Position numbers and translations under genes: made by a program. From NCBI GenBank assembly GCA_964392615.1, contig CAYMRB010000110.1, forward strand, positions 1 to 23,504: a stretch of DNA of 23,504 nucleotides. Direction: 5' to 3'. The stretch comes from CAYMRB01 sp964392615. GTDB taxonomy: Bacteria > Planctomycetota > UBA8108. Under the pieces are notes generated by a model. It searched no databases. It was not told where the DNA came from and was given only the letters and a program-made list of their open reading frames with translations. Below, piece by piece: positions 9,322 through 18,037 of the stretch; the stretch's first letter is position 1, and the number at the start of each line of letters is the position of its first letter.

Positions 9322-11127
9322 TCAGTCGCCGTCCGCCGCCAGCGACGCGATCGGCACGATCGACAGCCCGCAGTCCTCCTTGCCGACCGAGTAGACGACG
9401 TACAGCTTGCCGTCGTGCTCGTGACCGTACGGGTACGACCACTGTTTGCCCTTCGCGCGACCGGGGAAGCGCGGCGGACCGGATTTACCGTGTCGAACGC
9501 GCCACATGCGGCGGAACACGCGCTCGCCGGGTCGTGTCACCGAGATGACGAGCGTGTCGCGGTCGCGGAGGTTCGACAGCAGAAACTGCTGCCCGGTGCT
9601 CAGCTCGCCGATGTACGCCTTGGCTCGCGGCATCGGAAAGTTGCTCTCGCGCGCTTCCGACCACGTGCGGCCGCTGTCGTCGCTGGTCGCGACCCACGCG
9701 ACGCCTCGACCGCCGCGGATGATCGCGAGCACGCGGTCGCCGTGCGCATGAACCGTCGTCTCGGCGAAGCTCGGCTCGAGCCGCTGCGGAAACGGCAGCA
9801 GCACCGTGTCCCATCGCGTCAGGTCATCGCCCCGGCTGATCGCGACCACCGGATGCCCATCCCGATTCTGGCCGCCGGTGATGCGGTTGCCGTTCGCCAT
9901 TCGGACCGGCTCGTCGTACGGCCAACAATCGTCCATCGCGATGCCGCGCGACTTCCAGCGTCCGGTCGTCTCGTCATGGACGAACGCCTCGGCCTTCAGC
10001 CCCGGAAACCGCCTGCCGGGTCGGCCGACGCCGAAGCGCGCGCAGATCGTCCACAGCTCGCCGCGATGCACGAAGAGCACGCCGTGGCTGTGCCGGTCCG
10101 GCCCGTCGAATCCGGGCCCGATGACCTCGAGGTCGGACCAGGTCCTGCCGCCGTCGACCGATCGTCGCCCCTGCAGCGTCTCGTGCGGCCCGTTCTCGTT
10201 CGTCGGGCTATTGGCCCAGTTCGCCCACAGCGTGCCGCGATGCGCGACGATTGCCGCGCCGTGCAGGAATTTGTGGCCATCGGCCGTCGCGCGGTGGATC
10301 GTGCGATGCGCGACACCGGCGACCTCGGGGACTCGTGCGGGATCGCTCGGGATCGGCGCGCCTGCCCATAGACGATAGGGCTCGGGGAGCGGACGGACGG
10401 TGCGAGGTGCCGGAAGATCTTCGCCGCCCCGGACGACCAGATCATCGACGAGGTACCACGCGCCCGGAGCGATGCGTCGACCGGACACGAGCGCGACGCT
10501 GTCGATCAGCAGTCCTGCACGGTACGCGTGGCGCGTCGCGGTCGGCGCCTCGGGTAGCTCGTGTTCGCCGGGCGCCGAGAGGAAGAAGTCGATGCCGGGA
10601 GCCTTCGAGTCGACGACCGCACGCAGTCGATGCCACACCGGCTGGCGCGGATCGCTCGACGGACGGATGCGCCGCGAGATGACCTCCCACGTTCGCGTGC
10701 GGCCGTCGAATTGACGCAGCGCTCCACCTTGAATGCAGAGGTTGAACTGGCTCGCGTCCGTGCCGCCCGGCTCCGAGGTCCACAGGTTCAGCGAGCGTCC
10801 GGACCCGGGCGAGAACGCGAACGCGAGCTCGATGACGACGCGCTGCTGCGGCGTCGCGAAGGGCTTGCGGAGGGCGACCAGCCCGCCGAAGTCGGAGCGC
10901 GTCGATCGCACGCAGCGTCCGGCTGCGCGCCGAGCGGATTCGCTTCCGTGCGCGCCGCCCGCGACCACGTGAATCGACGGCTCGGTACCCGCTGTGAACG
11001 ATTCCCAGCCGGGCGGTGCGGCGTCGAGGGCGTCGGTCTCGAAGCCGCGGGTGTCCATCACGACGTCCGCGCCGTCGGCGCTCGCAGCGATCGCGAGGAG
11101 GAACAGCGAGATGCACGCGGCTCGCAT
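9322..11127 (-). CDS. Secreted sialidase-superfamily beta-propeller with N-terminal sandwich domain
   Basis: A 601-residue exported protein: signal peptide 1-20, a beta-sandwich-like region (about 25-240, laminin-G/concanavalin-like by appearance) and a sialidase-type propeller (about 270-601). Two Asp-box motifs are visible, S-V-D-G-G-R-T-W at 323-330 and S-D-D-S-G-R-T-W at 482-489. Asp boxes mark the fold rather than activity; I cannot confirm the arginine triad of true sialidases, so it may cleave another glycoside or only bind. The start is ATG at 11127-11125, overlapping the stop of the ceramidase-like gene by one base (TGATG), which suggests translational coupling. The frame is open further upstream, but that part is antisense-free overlap with the neighbour and lacks a signal peptide at its start. 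Both proteins are probably exported and act on related substrates. Confidence 0.82.
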   Translation of the reverse strand: MRAACISLFLLAIAASADGADVVMDTRGFETDALDAAPPGWESFTAGTEPSIHVVAGGAHGSESARRAAGRCVRSTRSDFGGLVALRKPFATPQQRVVIELAFAFSPGSGRSLNLWTSEPGGTDASQFNLCIQGGALRQFDGRTRTWEVISRRIRPSSDPRQPVWHRLRAVVDSKAPGIDFFLSAPGEHELPEAPTATRHAYRAGLLIDSVALVSGRRIAPGAWYLVDDLVVRGGEDLPAPRTVRPLPEPYRLWAGAPIPSDPARVPEVAGVAHRTIHRATADGHKFLHGAAIVAHRGTLWANWANSPTNENGPHETLQGRRSVDGGRTWSDLEVIGPGFDGPDRHSHGVLFVHRGELWTICARFGVGRPGRRFPGLKAEAFVHDETTGRWKSRGIAMDDCWPYDEPVRMANGNRITGGQNRDGHPVVAISRGDDLTRWDTVLLPFPQRLEPSFAETTVHAHGDRVLAIIRGGRGVAWVATSDDSGRTWSEARESNFPMPRAKAYIGELSTGQQFLLSNLRDRDTLVISVTRPGERVFRRMWRVRHGKSGPPRFPGRAKGKQWSYPYGHEHDGKLYVVYSVGKEDCGLSIVPIASLAADGD

Positions 11128-14100
11128 CAGTCGAACGCCTCCACGGTGAAGCGGAACTCGCGCCCCTGCCCGATGTGCACAGAGATGCCGTTCAGCAGAT
11201 CCGCACCGGTTTGATCGGACGCGCCGGAGCTCGGCGCCACGAGACGCAGGCGATATGTCCTGTCGCGCTCGACCGTGAACCACTCCGGGAACTGGTTGAT
11301 GCGCGGATAGTCGAGCGGCAGGCGCAGCCACTCGCGGTGGCGTGGTCGATCGAACAGCACGCGGCCCGTCCACGCTTCCTCGTCAGCGATGAGGCTGACG
11401 TACAGCTTGCCGTCGCGGCGCACCGCGCCGAACCGAACATCCTCGCGCCACGGTCGGATCGTCAATCCTTGCGTCTTCCACAGCGCGTACATGATCGCGG
11501 TCCGCGCCGAGTTGCCGTCGCCGTGCCAGCCCTCGACGACGCCGTCCGGGCGCTGAGGCCGCCACATATCGCGAATCTCGCTGTCGAGCCATTCCTCCGC
11601 TGACGCGATCGGCTCGCGGTTGAGCAGATTGATGGCGCCCTCGATGGAGTCGGCGTATCCGTCGGCCGATCCCCAATGGTGTTCGATCAGGTGATCGCGC
11701 AGATTGCCCAACGCGTGACGGACCGCGTCGCGATACGCCTCGGTGCCATCGACGAGGTAGACCGTGTAGAGGCCGTTGTAGTTGTAGCCCCACGTATCGC
11801 AGAATCCGGACGAGTGCTTGCCTGTCTGTGGGTCGATCGTCGTGTAGAGCATGCCGTGCTCGTTGCGCCCGACCTCGAGGATGCGGTCGCACATCGCGTG
11901 GATCGACTCGCGATACGCGGCGCGCTTCGGCGGATCGGCGACCGAGACCGTCGCATAGAGCTCGCACAGACCGGAGACGATCTCGCAGCCGTGGTCGCTG
12001 AGGCGCAGGCTCTTGAAGTCGCGAGTCGGGTGCTGGTCGCCGAGCAGATAGTAGTCTCCGAGGCGCTCGGCGTACTCGAGATAGTGCTTCTCCCCGGCCA
12101 TCCAGTAGAGCCGTGACAACGCCTGCAGGAGCTCGCCATTGACCTCGACGTTCGTCGACGGAATCTTGCCGTAGGGCGTATCGACGGCCGCGTGCTTCCA
12201 GATGTCGTCGACGATGCCGAACATGCGCTGCGACCACGGGCTCGGGCCGAGCCACTCGGTCAGCGGCAGCAGGCCGTCCTTGACGTACTCCGAGCCGTTG
12301 AAGATGAGCCGGCCGAGGTTCGGCTCGGCGTCGCGGAAGGCCTGACGGCTGAACGACCACGTGTCCGGCAATCGATCGACGCGGCTCGTCAGCTTCGTCT
12401 CGGTGCGCAGCATATCGAGCATGCGGCCTTCGAACAGTGGGCGATCGGTCAGCGCTGCCGTCAGCACCATGAACGGGTAGTTGTCCGCGGCCGAGTCCTT
12501 GCCGTTCCAGATATCGCGATCGCGGCCCAGGTTGCGCGGGATCAGGCCGGTCGTCTCGTCGGAGTGAGCGAGCCAACCGTCGACGAAGCGTCGGCAGCGG
12601 AAAAACTGCTCGTTCGCGCGCCGCCCGTTGCACTCGGCCGCGCGGAACGCCGCCTCGATCGGGCGGCGATCGGGGGGCGTGTCGTCGGGAATCGGAGGCG
12701 GCCCGCCATCCCACACGGCGGTGCGCTCGGGGAACGCGGCGGGCATCGTCGACGGCCCGGTGGTGAGTGCGATCGCGGCGGGAGCGGGAATCGGCTCTTC
12801 CCGGGCGCGTGCCGCCGTGATGACGGCGGACGGCGTGACCTGCGCTTCGACGAGGCGCAGGGCGCTCAGAAACGCCGGCGTCGCGTACGCTCGAACGAGA
12901 CGGATGTCGTAGCGCGGCCCGCCGGCCTCCTTCGGTACGGGAACGCGCACCCAGCGGAATCCGTCGTGTCCGCCGGCTCGAACGGTTTGAGCGTGACCGT
13001 TGATGACGATCCGGGCCTCGCGCACGTCGTCCTTGCCGCCCCACAGGATTTCGATCGCGTGGCCCGATCGCGCCGGCACGTCGATCTCGGCGCGCAGCGA
13101 CACATCGCCGAGCCACAGATAGGGCGTGTCGCGGTACTCCTGCGCGCTTTTCTCGACGCGATGGTCGGCCAGGATTGGCGCGGGTGCGTCGACGGGGCGC
13201 GGTGCGACGTCGAGGAGCTCGCGGAACGCTTCGAGCAGCACCCCTTCGACGCGCGGCGACGACATCGAGGCTGACGGCTGCGTCTCGTACCCGCCCTGCC
13301 CGTAGGCGATCTCGGTGCCGATGTAGCCTGGGCCGTAGTCGCCGTACGCCGCCAGGCACACGTGACCATCCGGACGCAGCTGCTGCGCGGCGATCTGATA
13401 CTCGACGAAGAGCTCGCCGGGAGTGTGGAGGATGCGCACGTCGCCGACGCGCAGGCACGCGATGTCGAAGAGGTGACCCGAACGGACGCGGCGGATGTAG
13501 ACGAGCTCCCGCGCCGCGACGAAGCGATCGAACACCTCGTTGTTCGTGCCGTCGAGCCCTTCGAGGAGTCGCGCTTCGTCGGCGCTCTCCTTCAGGGGCA
13601 ACGCGACCTTCCGCACGCGCCAGTCGACGTCGGAGGCGCTCACCGGCACCTTCTCGATCCGCTTCCAAGCGGCTCGCATTCCTTCGGCGAGCCGAGCGGC
13701 GAGCACGGGGCGCACGGCGTGGGAACCGTCGTTGTACTTGCCGGCCGCGACGTTGCCGCCTGCGCCGGTGAAGTGGACGTGGAGCACGTCGGGCTTCTCG
13801 CGGTCGCGTTGCGCGCGCGCGAGACCGACGAAGTCGGCGCTGACGCCACCCTGGCGGTAGTAGCTCTGCGGGTGCGTCGCGTAGTAGGTCAGCGAGGCGA
13901 TCGGCCGCTCGCCGTCCCAGAAGCTGACGAGGCGCACGAACGGATCGATGACCCCTTCGGGCGCAGCGATCGCTGCCGGATTCTTCGAGCTGCTGAAGCG
14001 CATGATGCGAACCTTGCCGTCCGCATCGAGGAGGCGGCGATTCGAGGCGACTTTGTCGACGCGCGCGAGCGACGTGCCGACGTGCGTCGCGCGGCGCGGC

Positions 14101-14615
14101 GAGCGCAGCGCGGTTCGAATCGCTTCCGAGACCCGGGCCATCGCGTCGCGCGTGAACGCGACGTCGATCACCTTGCCGCCGATGCCGCGCTTCTCCAGCA
14201 GCGCCTCCGTCGCGAAATCGCTTCGCGGTGCGTCGTGCTGATGCAGCGTGTGGATGGCGACGCGGTCGGGCGTCGTCCCGGCAGCGTCAGCGAGCTCGCG
14301 GCGCCATTCGTCGTATCCGCCGTTCGCGATGCCGATCCAGTCGACCGCGCACAGGACGACCGGCGCCTCGTCGGACAGCAGGACGACGCCGCGCGCCGCG
14401 AGCGGATCGTCGATGCGCTCGGCGAGCGTGTAGGCGATCGGCGAACCGACGGGAGGCGTGACGTCGGCCGAGAACGGCGCGACGCGCAGCGGTTCATCGG
14501 CGACGAGTGCGCGCCGCGCAGAGTCGACCGCTGACGAGGCGAGGACGAGGGTCAGAGCGCAGGCGGCCGCAAGGGCGAGCCGCGACGGTCGGGGGCGGGG
14601 CGATGAAACTGGCAT
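11127..14615 (-). CDS. Secreted neutral-ceramidase-like protein fused to a sugar-enzyme-like toroid domain
   Basis: A 1162-residue exported protein with a signal peptide (about 1-35). Residues about 45-470 resemble the neutral/alkaline ceramidase N-terminal domain: I-H-T-L-H-Q-H (121-127), A-T-H-P-Q-S (246-251), P-G-E (399-401) and a Tyr-rich segment (424-443) align with the places that supply the zinc ligands His, His, Glu and Tyr. Where ceramidases carry the G-D-V-S-P-N nucleophile motif, this protein has G-G-N-V-A-A-G-K-Y-N-D (286-296), so ceramidase activity is doubtful. Residues about 495-595 look like a small beta-sandwich. Residues about 645-1110 look like an alpha/alpha toroid of the kind found in glycoside hydrolases and epimerases (for example D-T-W-G-Y-N-Y-N-G at 940-948). 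It is followed at once by the sialidase-like gene. The ribosome binding site before ATG 14615 is weak. Confidence 0.8.
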   Translation of the reverse strand: MPVSSPRPRPSRLALAAACALTLVLASSAVDSARRALVADEPLRVAPFSADVTPPVGSPIAYTLAERIDDPLAARGVVLLSDEAPVVLCAVDWIGIANGGYDEWRRELADAAGTTPDRVAIHTLHQHDAPRSDFATEALLEKRGIGGKVIDVAFTRDAMARVSEAIRTALRSPRRATHVGTSLARVDKVASNRRLLDADGKVRIMRFSSSKNPAAIAAPEGVIDPFVRLVSFWDGERPIASLTYYATHPQSYYRQGGVSADFVGLARAQRDREKPDVLHVHFTGAGGNVAAGKYNDGSHAVRPVLAARLAEGMRAAWKRIEKVPVSASDVDWRVRKVALPLKESADEARLLEGLDGTNNEVFDRFVAARELVYIRRVRSGHLFDIACLRVGDVRILHTPGELFVEYQIAAQQLRPDGHVCLAAYGDYGPGYIGTEIAYGQGGYETQPSASMSSPRVEGVLLEAFRELLDVAPRPVDAPAPILADHRVEKSAQEYRDTPYLWLGDVSLRAEIDVPARSGHAIEILWGGKDDVREARIVINGHAQTVRAGGHDGFRWVRVPVPKEAGGPRYDIRLVRAYATPAFLSALRLVEAQVTPSAVITAARAREEPIPAPAAIALTTGPSTMPAAFPERTAVWDGGPPPIPDDTPPDRRPIEAAFRAAECNGRRANEQFFRCRRFVDGWLAHSDETTGLIPRNLGRDRDIWNGKDSAADNYPFMVLTAALTDRPLFEGRMLDMLRTETKLTSRVDRLPDTWSFSRQAFRDAEPNLGRLIFNGSEYVKDGLLPLTEWLGPSPWSQRMFGIVDDIWKHAAVDTPYGKIPSTNVEVNGELLQALSRLYWMAGEKHYLEYAERLGDYYLLGDQHPTRDFKSLRLSDHGCEIVSGLCELYATVSVADPPKRAAYRESIHAMCDRILEVGRNEHGMLYTTIDPQTGKHSSGFCDTWGYNYNGLYTVYLVDGTEAYRDAVRHALGNLRDHLIEHHWGSADGYADSIEGAINLLNREPIASAEEWLDSEIRDMWRPQRPDGVVEGWHGDGNSARTAIMYALWKTQGLTIRPWREDVRFGAVRRDGKLYVSLIADEEAWTGRVLFDRPRHREWLRLPLDYPRINQFPEWFTVERDRTYRLRLVAPSSGASDQTGADLLNGISVHIGQGREFRFTVEAFD

Positions 14616-14654
14616 GCTTTCAGCGTGGCGCGCCGACGTGGATCGGTCAAGGCG

Positions 14655-14671
14655 CGCCGCGCTGCGCGGCG
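14655..14671 (-). other. Short GC hairpin between lipoprotein and ceramidase-like genes
   Basis: CGCCGCG (14655-14661) and CGCGGCG (14665-14671) pair perfectly around a 3-base loop, 20 bases beyond the lipoprotein stop and 39 bases before the next start on the minus strand. It could attenuate or end transcription between the genes; there is no T run. Confidence 0.3.
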
Positions 14672-14690
14672 GTGAATCCGACTCTGACAG

Positions 14691-15041
14691 CTAGTCCGGA
14701 AACTGCTCGAGCATGTCCTCGAGGATATCGAGGCTCGTCTCGACGCGCTCGGCTGCGGTCTCGGAGATGGTCCCGAATCCGGCGTTCTTCTTGGCCCCGA
14801 ACTCGACCCTGGTCGCGTTGAAGCGCTGCATCGCGTTCGTGTACGCGCCGAATTGCTCGGGGCGGGCCTTCGGCAGCTCACCCAGACGCGTCCGGGTCGA
14901 GGCGATGCGCTTCTCGAGGCGTTGCGTGCGCTCGCGCGCTTCGAGCCTCTCGGCGCCGGCGTCGACACACGAGCTGACGAGCATCGCCACGGTCAGGCCG
15001 GTGGCGAGTGCGCCCAAGACTCGCGCCCAGGTTCGAGACAT
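14691..15041 (-). CDS. Small predicted lipoprotein with coiled coil
   Basis: A 116-residue protein of unknown function. Residues 1-24 form a lipoprotein signal with the lipobox L-V-S-S-C, so the mature protein should start at that Cys and be lipid-anchored. The rest is charged and helical, with a probable coiled coil (about 29-60) and no recognised domain. The frame is open to an ATG at 15086, but ATG 15041 is far better: it has GGAGG 8 bases upstream and puts the signal at the N-terminus. It lies 75 bases ahead of the ceramidase-like gene on the same strand and could share its transcript. It diverges from the CoA-disulfide reductase gene. Confidence 0.7.
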   Translation of the reverse strand: MSRTWARVLGALATGLTVAMLVSSCVDAGAERLEARERTQRLEKRIASTRTRLGELPKARPEQFGAYTNAMQRFNATRVEFGAKKNAGFGTISETAAERVETSLDILEDMLEQFPD

Positions 15042-15076
15042 GCGAAGATCCTCCGTCGAAACCAGCCAGACGGTGT

Positions 15077-15095
15077 TCGCGTTCACCGAACGCGA
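15077..15095. promoter_or_regulatory. Palindrome in a divergent intergenic region, candidate operator
   Basis: TCGCGTTC (15077-15084) and GAACGCGA (15088-15095) are perfect inverted arms with a 3-base spacer. It lies between the divergent lipoprotein (start 15041) and CoA-disulfide reductase (start 15188) genes, where a dimeric regulator would act. It could also be an RNA hairpin. No regulator gene is adjacent. Confidence 0.4.
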
Positions 15096-15187
15096 GCCTG
15101 CGCCCGAGTATTCTCCGGGAAGTCTACCCGGGCGGTCGCGTTTTGGCCGGCGCTCGGACCATTAGCGGAACCCACGGAGCCTCGTTC

Positions 15188-16876
15188 ATGTCCGAATCGA
15201 ACCGCATCGTCGTCGTCGGAGGGGTCGCAGGGGGCGCGTCCGCCGCAGCTCGCGCTCGCCGTCTGTGCGAGGGGTGCGAGATCGTCGTCTTCGAATCCGG
15301 GCCGTATGTGTCCTTCGCGAATTGCGGCCTGCCGTATCGCGTCGGGGACGTGATCCAGGACGAGAGCCGGCTGCTCGTCGCTTCGCCGGAGCTCTTCAAG
15401 GCGCGCTTCAACATCGACGTGCGCACGATGAGCGATGTCGTGTCGATCGACCGCGATGCTCAGACCGTGCACGTGCGCGAAGTGACGACGGGACGCGAGT
15501 ACGACGAGCGCTGGGACCACCTCGTGCTGGCACCGGGCGCGAGCGCGATCGTGCCCCCGCTGCCGGGCGTCGAGCTGCCCGGCGTGTTCTCGCTGCGGAC
15601 GATCCCGGACAGCCGCGACATCCGCGCGTGGATCGAGTCGAAGAACACGCGCCGCGCCGTCGTCGTCGGCGCCGGCTTCATCGGTCTCGAGGTGGCCGAG
15701 AACCTCGTGCATCGCGGACTCGAGGTCACCGTCGTCGATCTCGCTGATCAGGTGCTTCCGCCGCTCGACCCGGAGATGGCGGTGCCGGTCGCGCAGCACC
15801 TGGAGGAGCGCGGCGTCGCGCTGTGCCTCGGCGACGGGCTCGCCGGCGTCGAAAGCAGCGACGGTCGCGACGAGCTGGTCGTGTCGACGCAATCGGGCGC
15901 GCGGTTTGCAGCGGATCTGGTCATCCTCGGAATCGGCGTGCGGCCGCGGACCGAGCTCGCGAGGGACGCAGGCCTCGAGATCGGCGCGCACGGCGGTATT
16001 CACGTCGATGCGTCGATGCGGACGAGCGACCCGCGCATCTTCGCGGTGGGGGACGCGATCGAGGTGACCGACGTCGTCACCGGGGTCGAGCAGCTCGTGC
16101 CGCTCGCAGGACCGGCGAACCGTCAGGGGCGTATCGCGGCCGACGTGATCAACGGTCGCGACGCGACGTTCCGCGGCGTGCAGGCGACAGCCGTGTGCGG
16201 CGTGTTCGACTTGACCGTCGCAGCGACCGGAGCCAGCGAGAAGGCGCTGCGACAAGCGGGCGTCGAGAACTTCGACAAGGTCTACCTGCACCCCGGACAT
16301 CACGTCGGCTACTACCCGGGCGCCGAGCCGATTCGCTTGAAGGTCATCTTCAGCCGCAGCGACGGGTGCGTCCTGGGCGCGCAGGCGATCGGCAAGGAGG
16401 GGGCCGAGCGGCGTGTCGACGTCATCGCGATGGCGATCCAGATGGGCGCGACGGTGCACGACCTCGCCGAGGCCGAGCTCTGCTACGCACCGCAGTACGG
16501 CGCGGCGAAGGACCCGGTCAACTTCGCGGGTATGATCGCGTCGAACTCGCTGGCGGGCGATCAGCCCCTGGTCCACTGGGACGACCTCGACGGCGCGAAG
16601 CGGGACGGTGTCTTCCTCGTCGATGTGCGCGAGCCGAGCGAGTTCGACGCCGGCCACGTTGACGGCGCGGTCAACATACCGCTCGGCCAGGTTCGCGACC
16701 GCCTCGACGAGTTCCCGCGCGATCGCGCGACGTGGGTCTACTGCGGCGTCGGGCAGCGCGCGTACTATGCGACGCGCGTGCTGGCGCAAAGCGAGATCGA
16801 CGTGCACAACGTGTCGGGCGGCATTCTGACGTGGCGATACGTGCAGGAGGCCCGCGCCGCGGGTGGTCAGCGCTAG
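15188..16876 (+). CDS. CoA-disulfide reductase / persulfide reductase with C-terminal rhodanese domain
   Basis: A 562-residue cytoplasmic FAD- and NAD(P)H-dependent enzyme. The FAD-binding motif V-V-V-G-G-V-A-G-G is at 8-16, the single redox Cys of this family at C46 in S-F-A-N-C-G-L-P-Y, and the NAD(P)H-binding motif V-V-V-G-A-G-F-I-G-L-E in the middle. The family segment L-C-Y-A-P-Q-Y-G-A-A-K-D-P-V-N, with its catalytic Tyr, precedes a rhodanese domain (about 470-562) whose active Cys is C519 in C-G-V-G-Q-R. Fusions of this type reduce CoA disulfide, CoA persulfide or polysulfide, so roles in thiol redox balance or sulfur metabolism are expected. ATG 15188 has ACGGAG at 15174-15179; the frame is open upstream but lacks family sequence there. 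It diverges from the lipoprotein gene and converges on the glycosyltransferase with a 19-base gap. Confidence 0.92.
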   Translation: MSESNRIVVVGGVAGGASAAARARRLCEGCEIVVFESGPYVSFANCGLPYRVGDVIQDESRLLVASPELFKARFNIDVRTMSDVVSIDRDAQTVHVREVTTGREYDERWDHLVLAPGASAIVPPLPGVELPGVFSLRTIPDSRDIRAWIESKNTRRAVVVGAGFIGLEVAENLVHRGLEVTVVDLADQVLPPLDPEMAVPVAQHLEERGVALCLGDGLAGVESSDGRDELVVSTQSGARFAADLVILGIGVRPRTELARDAGLEIGAHGGIHVDASMRTSDPRIFAVGDAIEVTDVVTGVEQLVPLAGPANRQGRIAADVINGRDATFRGVQATAVCGVFDLTVAATGASEKALRQAGVENFDKVYLHPGHHVGYYPGAEPIRLKVIFSRSDGCVLGAQAIGKEGAERRVDVIAMAIQMGATVHDLAEAELCYAPQYGAAKDPVNFAGMIASNSLAGDQPLVHWDDLDGAKRDGVFLVDVREPSEFDAGHVDGAVNIPLGQVRDRLDEFPRDRATWVYCGVGQRAYYATRVLAQSEIDVHNVSGGILTWRYVQEARAAGGQR

Positions 16877-16895
16877 GCGAGCGGGGCCGCGCCGT

Positions 16896-17957
16896 TCAAC
16901 CCGTCGCGATCGGCACCGCCGTTCGCTCGAGCACCTCGTCGTACAGCTCCGCGTACCGCGCGAACAGCGCCGACTCGGACAGCTCTTTCTCCGCGACGCT
17001 CCGGGCGGCTCTCGCGAGCTCGTCGCGGCGGCCCAGCGCGCGCTCGAGCGCGGCGCCGAACGACGTCGGGGCCGGGTCGAAGACCTCGCCGCAGTCGTGG
17101 CTGGCGACGAACTGCGCGAAGGGGCTCGCGGATGAGACGAGCACCGGCACGCCGCAGCACAGGCTCTCGACGGCGCTGTTCGGGCACTCCTTGCCGCCGT
17201 CGGGCCGCGTGAACGGTATGACGGTGAAGTCGTACTCGCCGTAGATCGTCGCCATGTCGGCCACGGCTTCGTTCGTCAGCTCGACGTTGTCGAGATCGAG
17301 CTCGCGAATGCGGCTCTCGGTCGGCGCGAGGCTCGTATAGCGCGTCGTCCACGGGCGATACAGGAGCCGAAAGCGAGCGTCGGAATGCTCGCGCGCGCAG
17401 TCGAGCAGCAGGTGCACGCCCCGCGGGCCGAGCTCATGCTCCTCGCGCGGCGCAGTCGCGAACAGGATGCGCGGGTGCTCGCCAGGCGGCCGCGAGGCGG
17501 GGGCGAAGCGGTCGATATCGACGCCCGGATACCAGAGCCGCACGCGCTCTTCGGGGTAGCCGGTCGCGAGGATGGCGTCGCGCGCGGCGGTCGTCTGAGC
17601 GACGACCGCCGAGCAGCGCTCGAGCCGACCGACATCGAACGACTGCGCGTGCTGCACCATCGTGTGCACGATCGGTCGACGTCCGAGACGCTCGAGGAAG
17701 TGCCACGGCGTCGCCTCGCCGTAGACGTGGTTCAAGTCGCCGCAGCGCTCGATGAGTCGCACGAACGGTCGGGCGAGCTGGTAGTACCGCGGCGGGAAGC
17801 TCGCGTACCGTCCCCGTCGCGACAAGCGCACGCGGGCGTGCGTGTTCACCGCGACGGTCCAGCTCGGCCGAAACCGCTCGGCGAGCGCCGCCTGCTCTTT
17901 CGCGACGGCCTCGAACGCGTGCTCGGGGCACGCGGTGCTCCAGTAGACGATTCGCAT
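16896..17957 (-). CDS. GT-B fold glycosyltransferase, family 4-like
   Basis: A 353-residue cytoplasmic or peripheral-membrane glycosyltransferase. The N-terminal half (1-155) has the acceptor-side Rossmann-like pattern ending in W-Y-P-G-V-D-I-D-R-F (142-151), common at the domain junction of GT4 enzymes. The C-terminal half has the donor-binding stretch P-D-G-G-K-E-C-P-N-S-A-V-E (252-264) followed by S-L-C-C-G-V-P-V-L-V-S, the usual nucleotide-sugar site with two glutamates. Donor and acceptor cannot be read from sequence; polysaccharide or lipid-linked glycan synthesis is likely. It lies 80 bases downstream of the methyltransferase gene on the same strand, so the two may be co-transcribed and modify the same product. 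Confidence 0.85.
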   Translation of the reverse strand: MRIVYWSTACPEHAFEAVAKEQAALAERFRPSWTVAVNTHARVRLSRRGRYASFPPRYYQLARPFVRLIERCGDLNHVYGEATPWHFLERLGRRPIVHTMVQHAQSFDVGRLERCSAVVAQTTAARDAILATGYPEERVRLWYPGVDIDRFAPASRPPGEHPRILFATAPREEHELGPRGVHLLLDCAREHSDARFRLLYRPWTTRYTSLAPTESRIRELDLDNVELTNEAVADMATIYGEYDFTVIPFTRPDGGKECPNSAVESLCCGVPVLVSSASPFAQFVASHDCGEVFDPAPTSFGAALERALGRRDELARAARSVAEKELSESALFARYAELYDEVLERTAVPIATG

Positions 17958-18037
17958 TCCGACGACTCTCTCGGATCACGCCACCAGGCCGCGACCGAAC
18001 GCTCGCAGCGCCGGACGGCGTTCGCCTGCTCGAGCGA

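Noticed and set aside
9309..9322. AGGGC/GCCCT hairpin in the convergent gap as a bidirectional terminator.
   Set aside because: Only five pairs and no T run on either strand; too weak to annotate.
11128..11373. N-terminal extension of the sialidase-like frame to 11373.
   Set aside because: It would overlap the ceramidase-like gene by about 250 bases and bury the signal peptide internally; the TGATG junction gives a clean start.
12192..13274. Long plus-strand open frame inside the ceramidase-like gene.
   Set aside because: Shadow frame without ribosome binding site, signal or family motif; similar shadows occur across all GC-rich genes here, such as 5177-6064 and 9415-10371.
15083..16807. 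A 574-codon open frame antisense to the CoA-disulfide reductase.
   Set aside because: It mirrors strong GC-biased codon use of the real gene and has no domain resemblance; the sense strand shows all family motifs.
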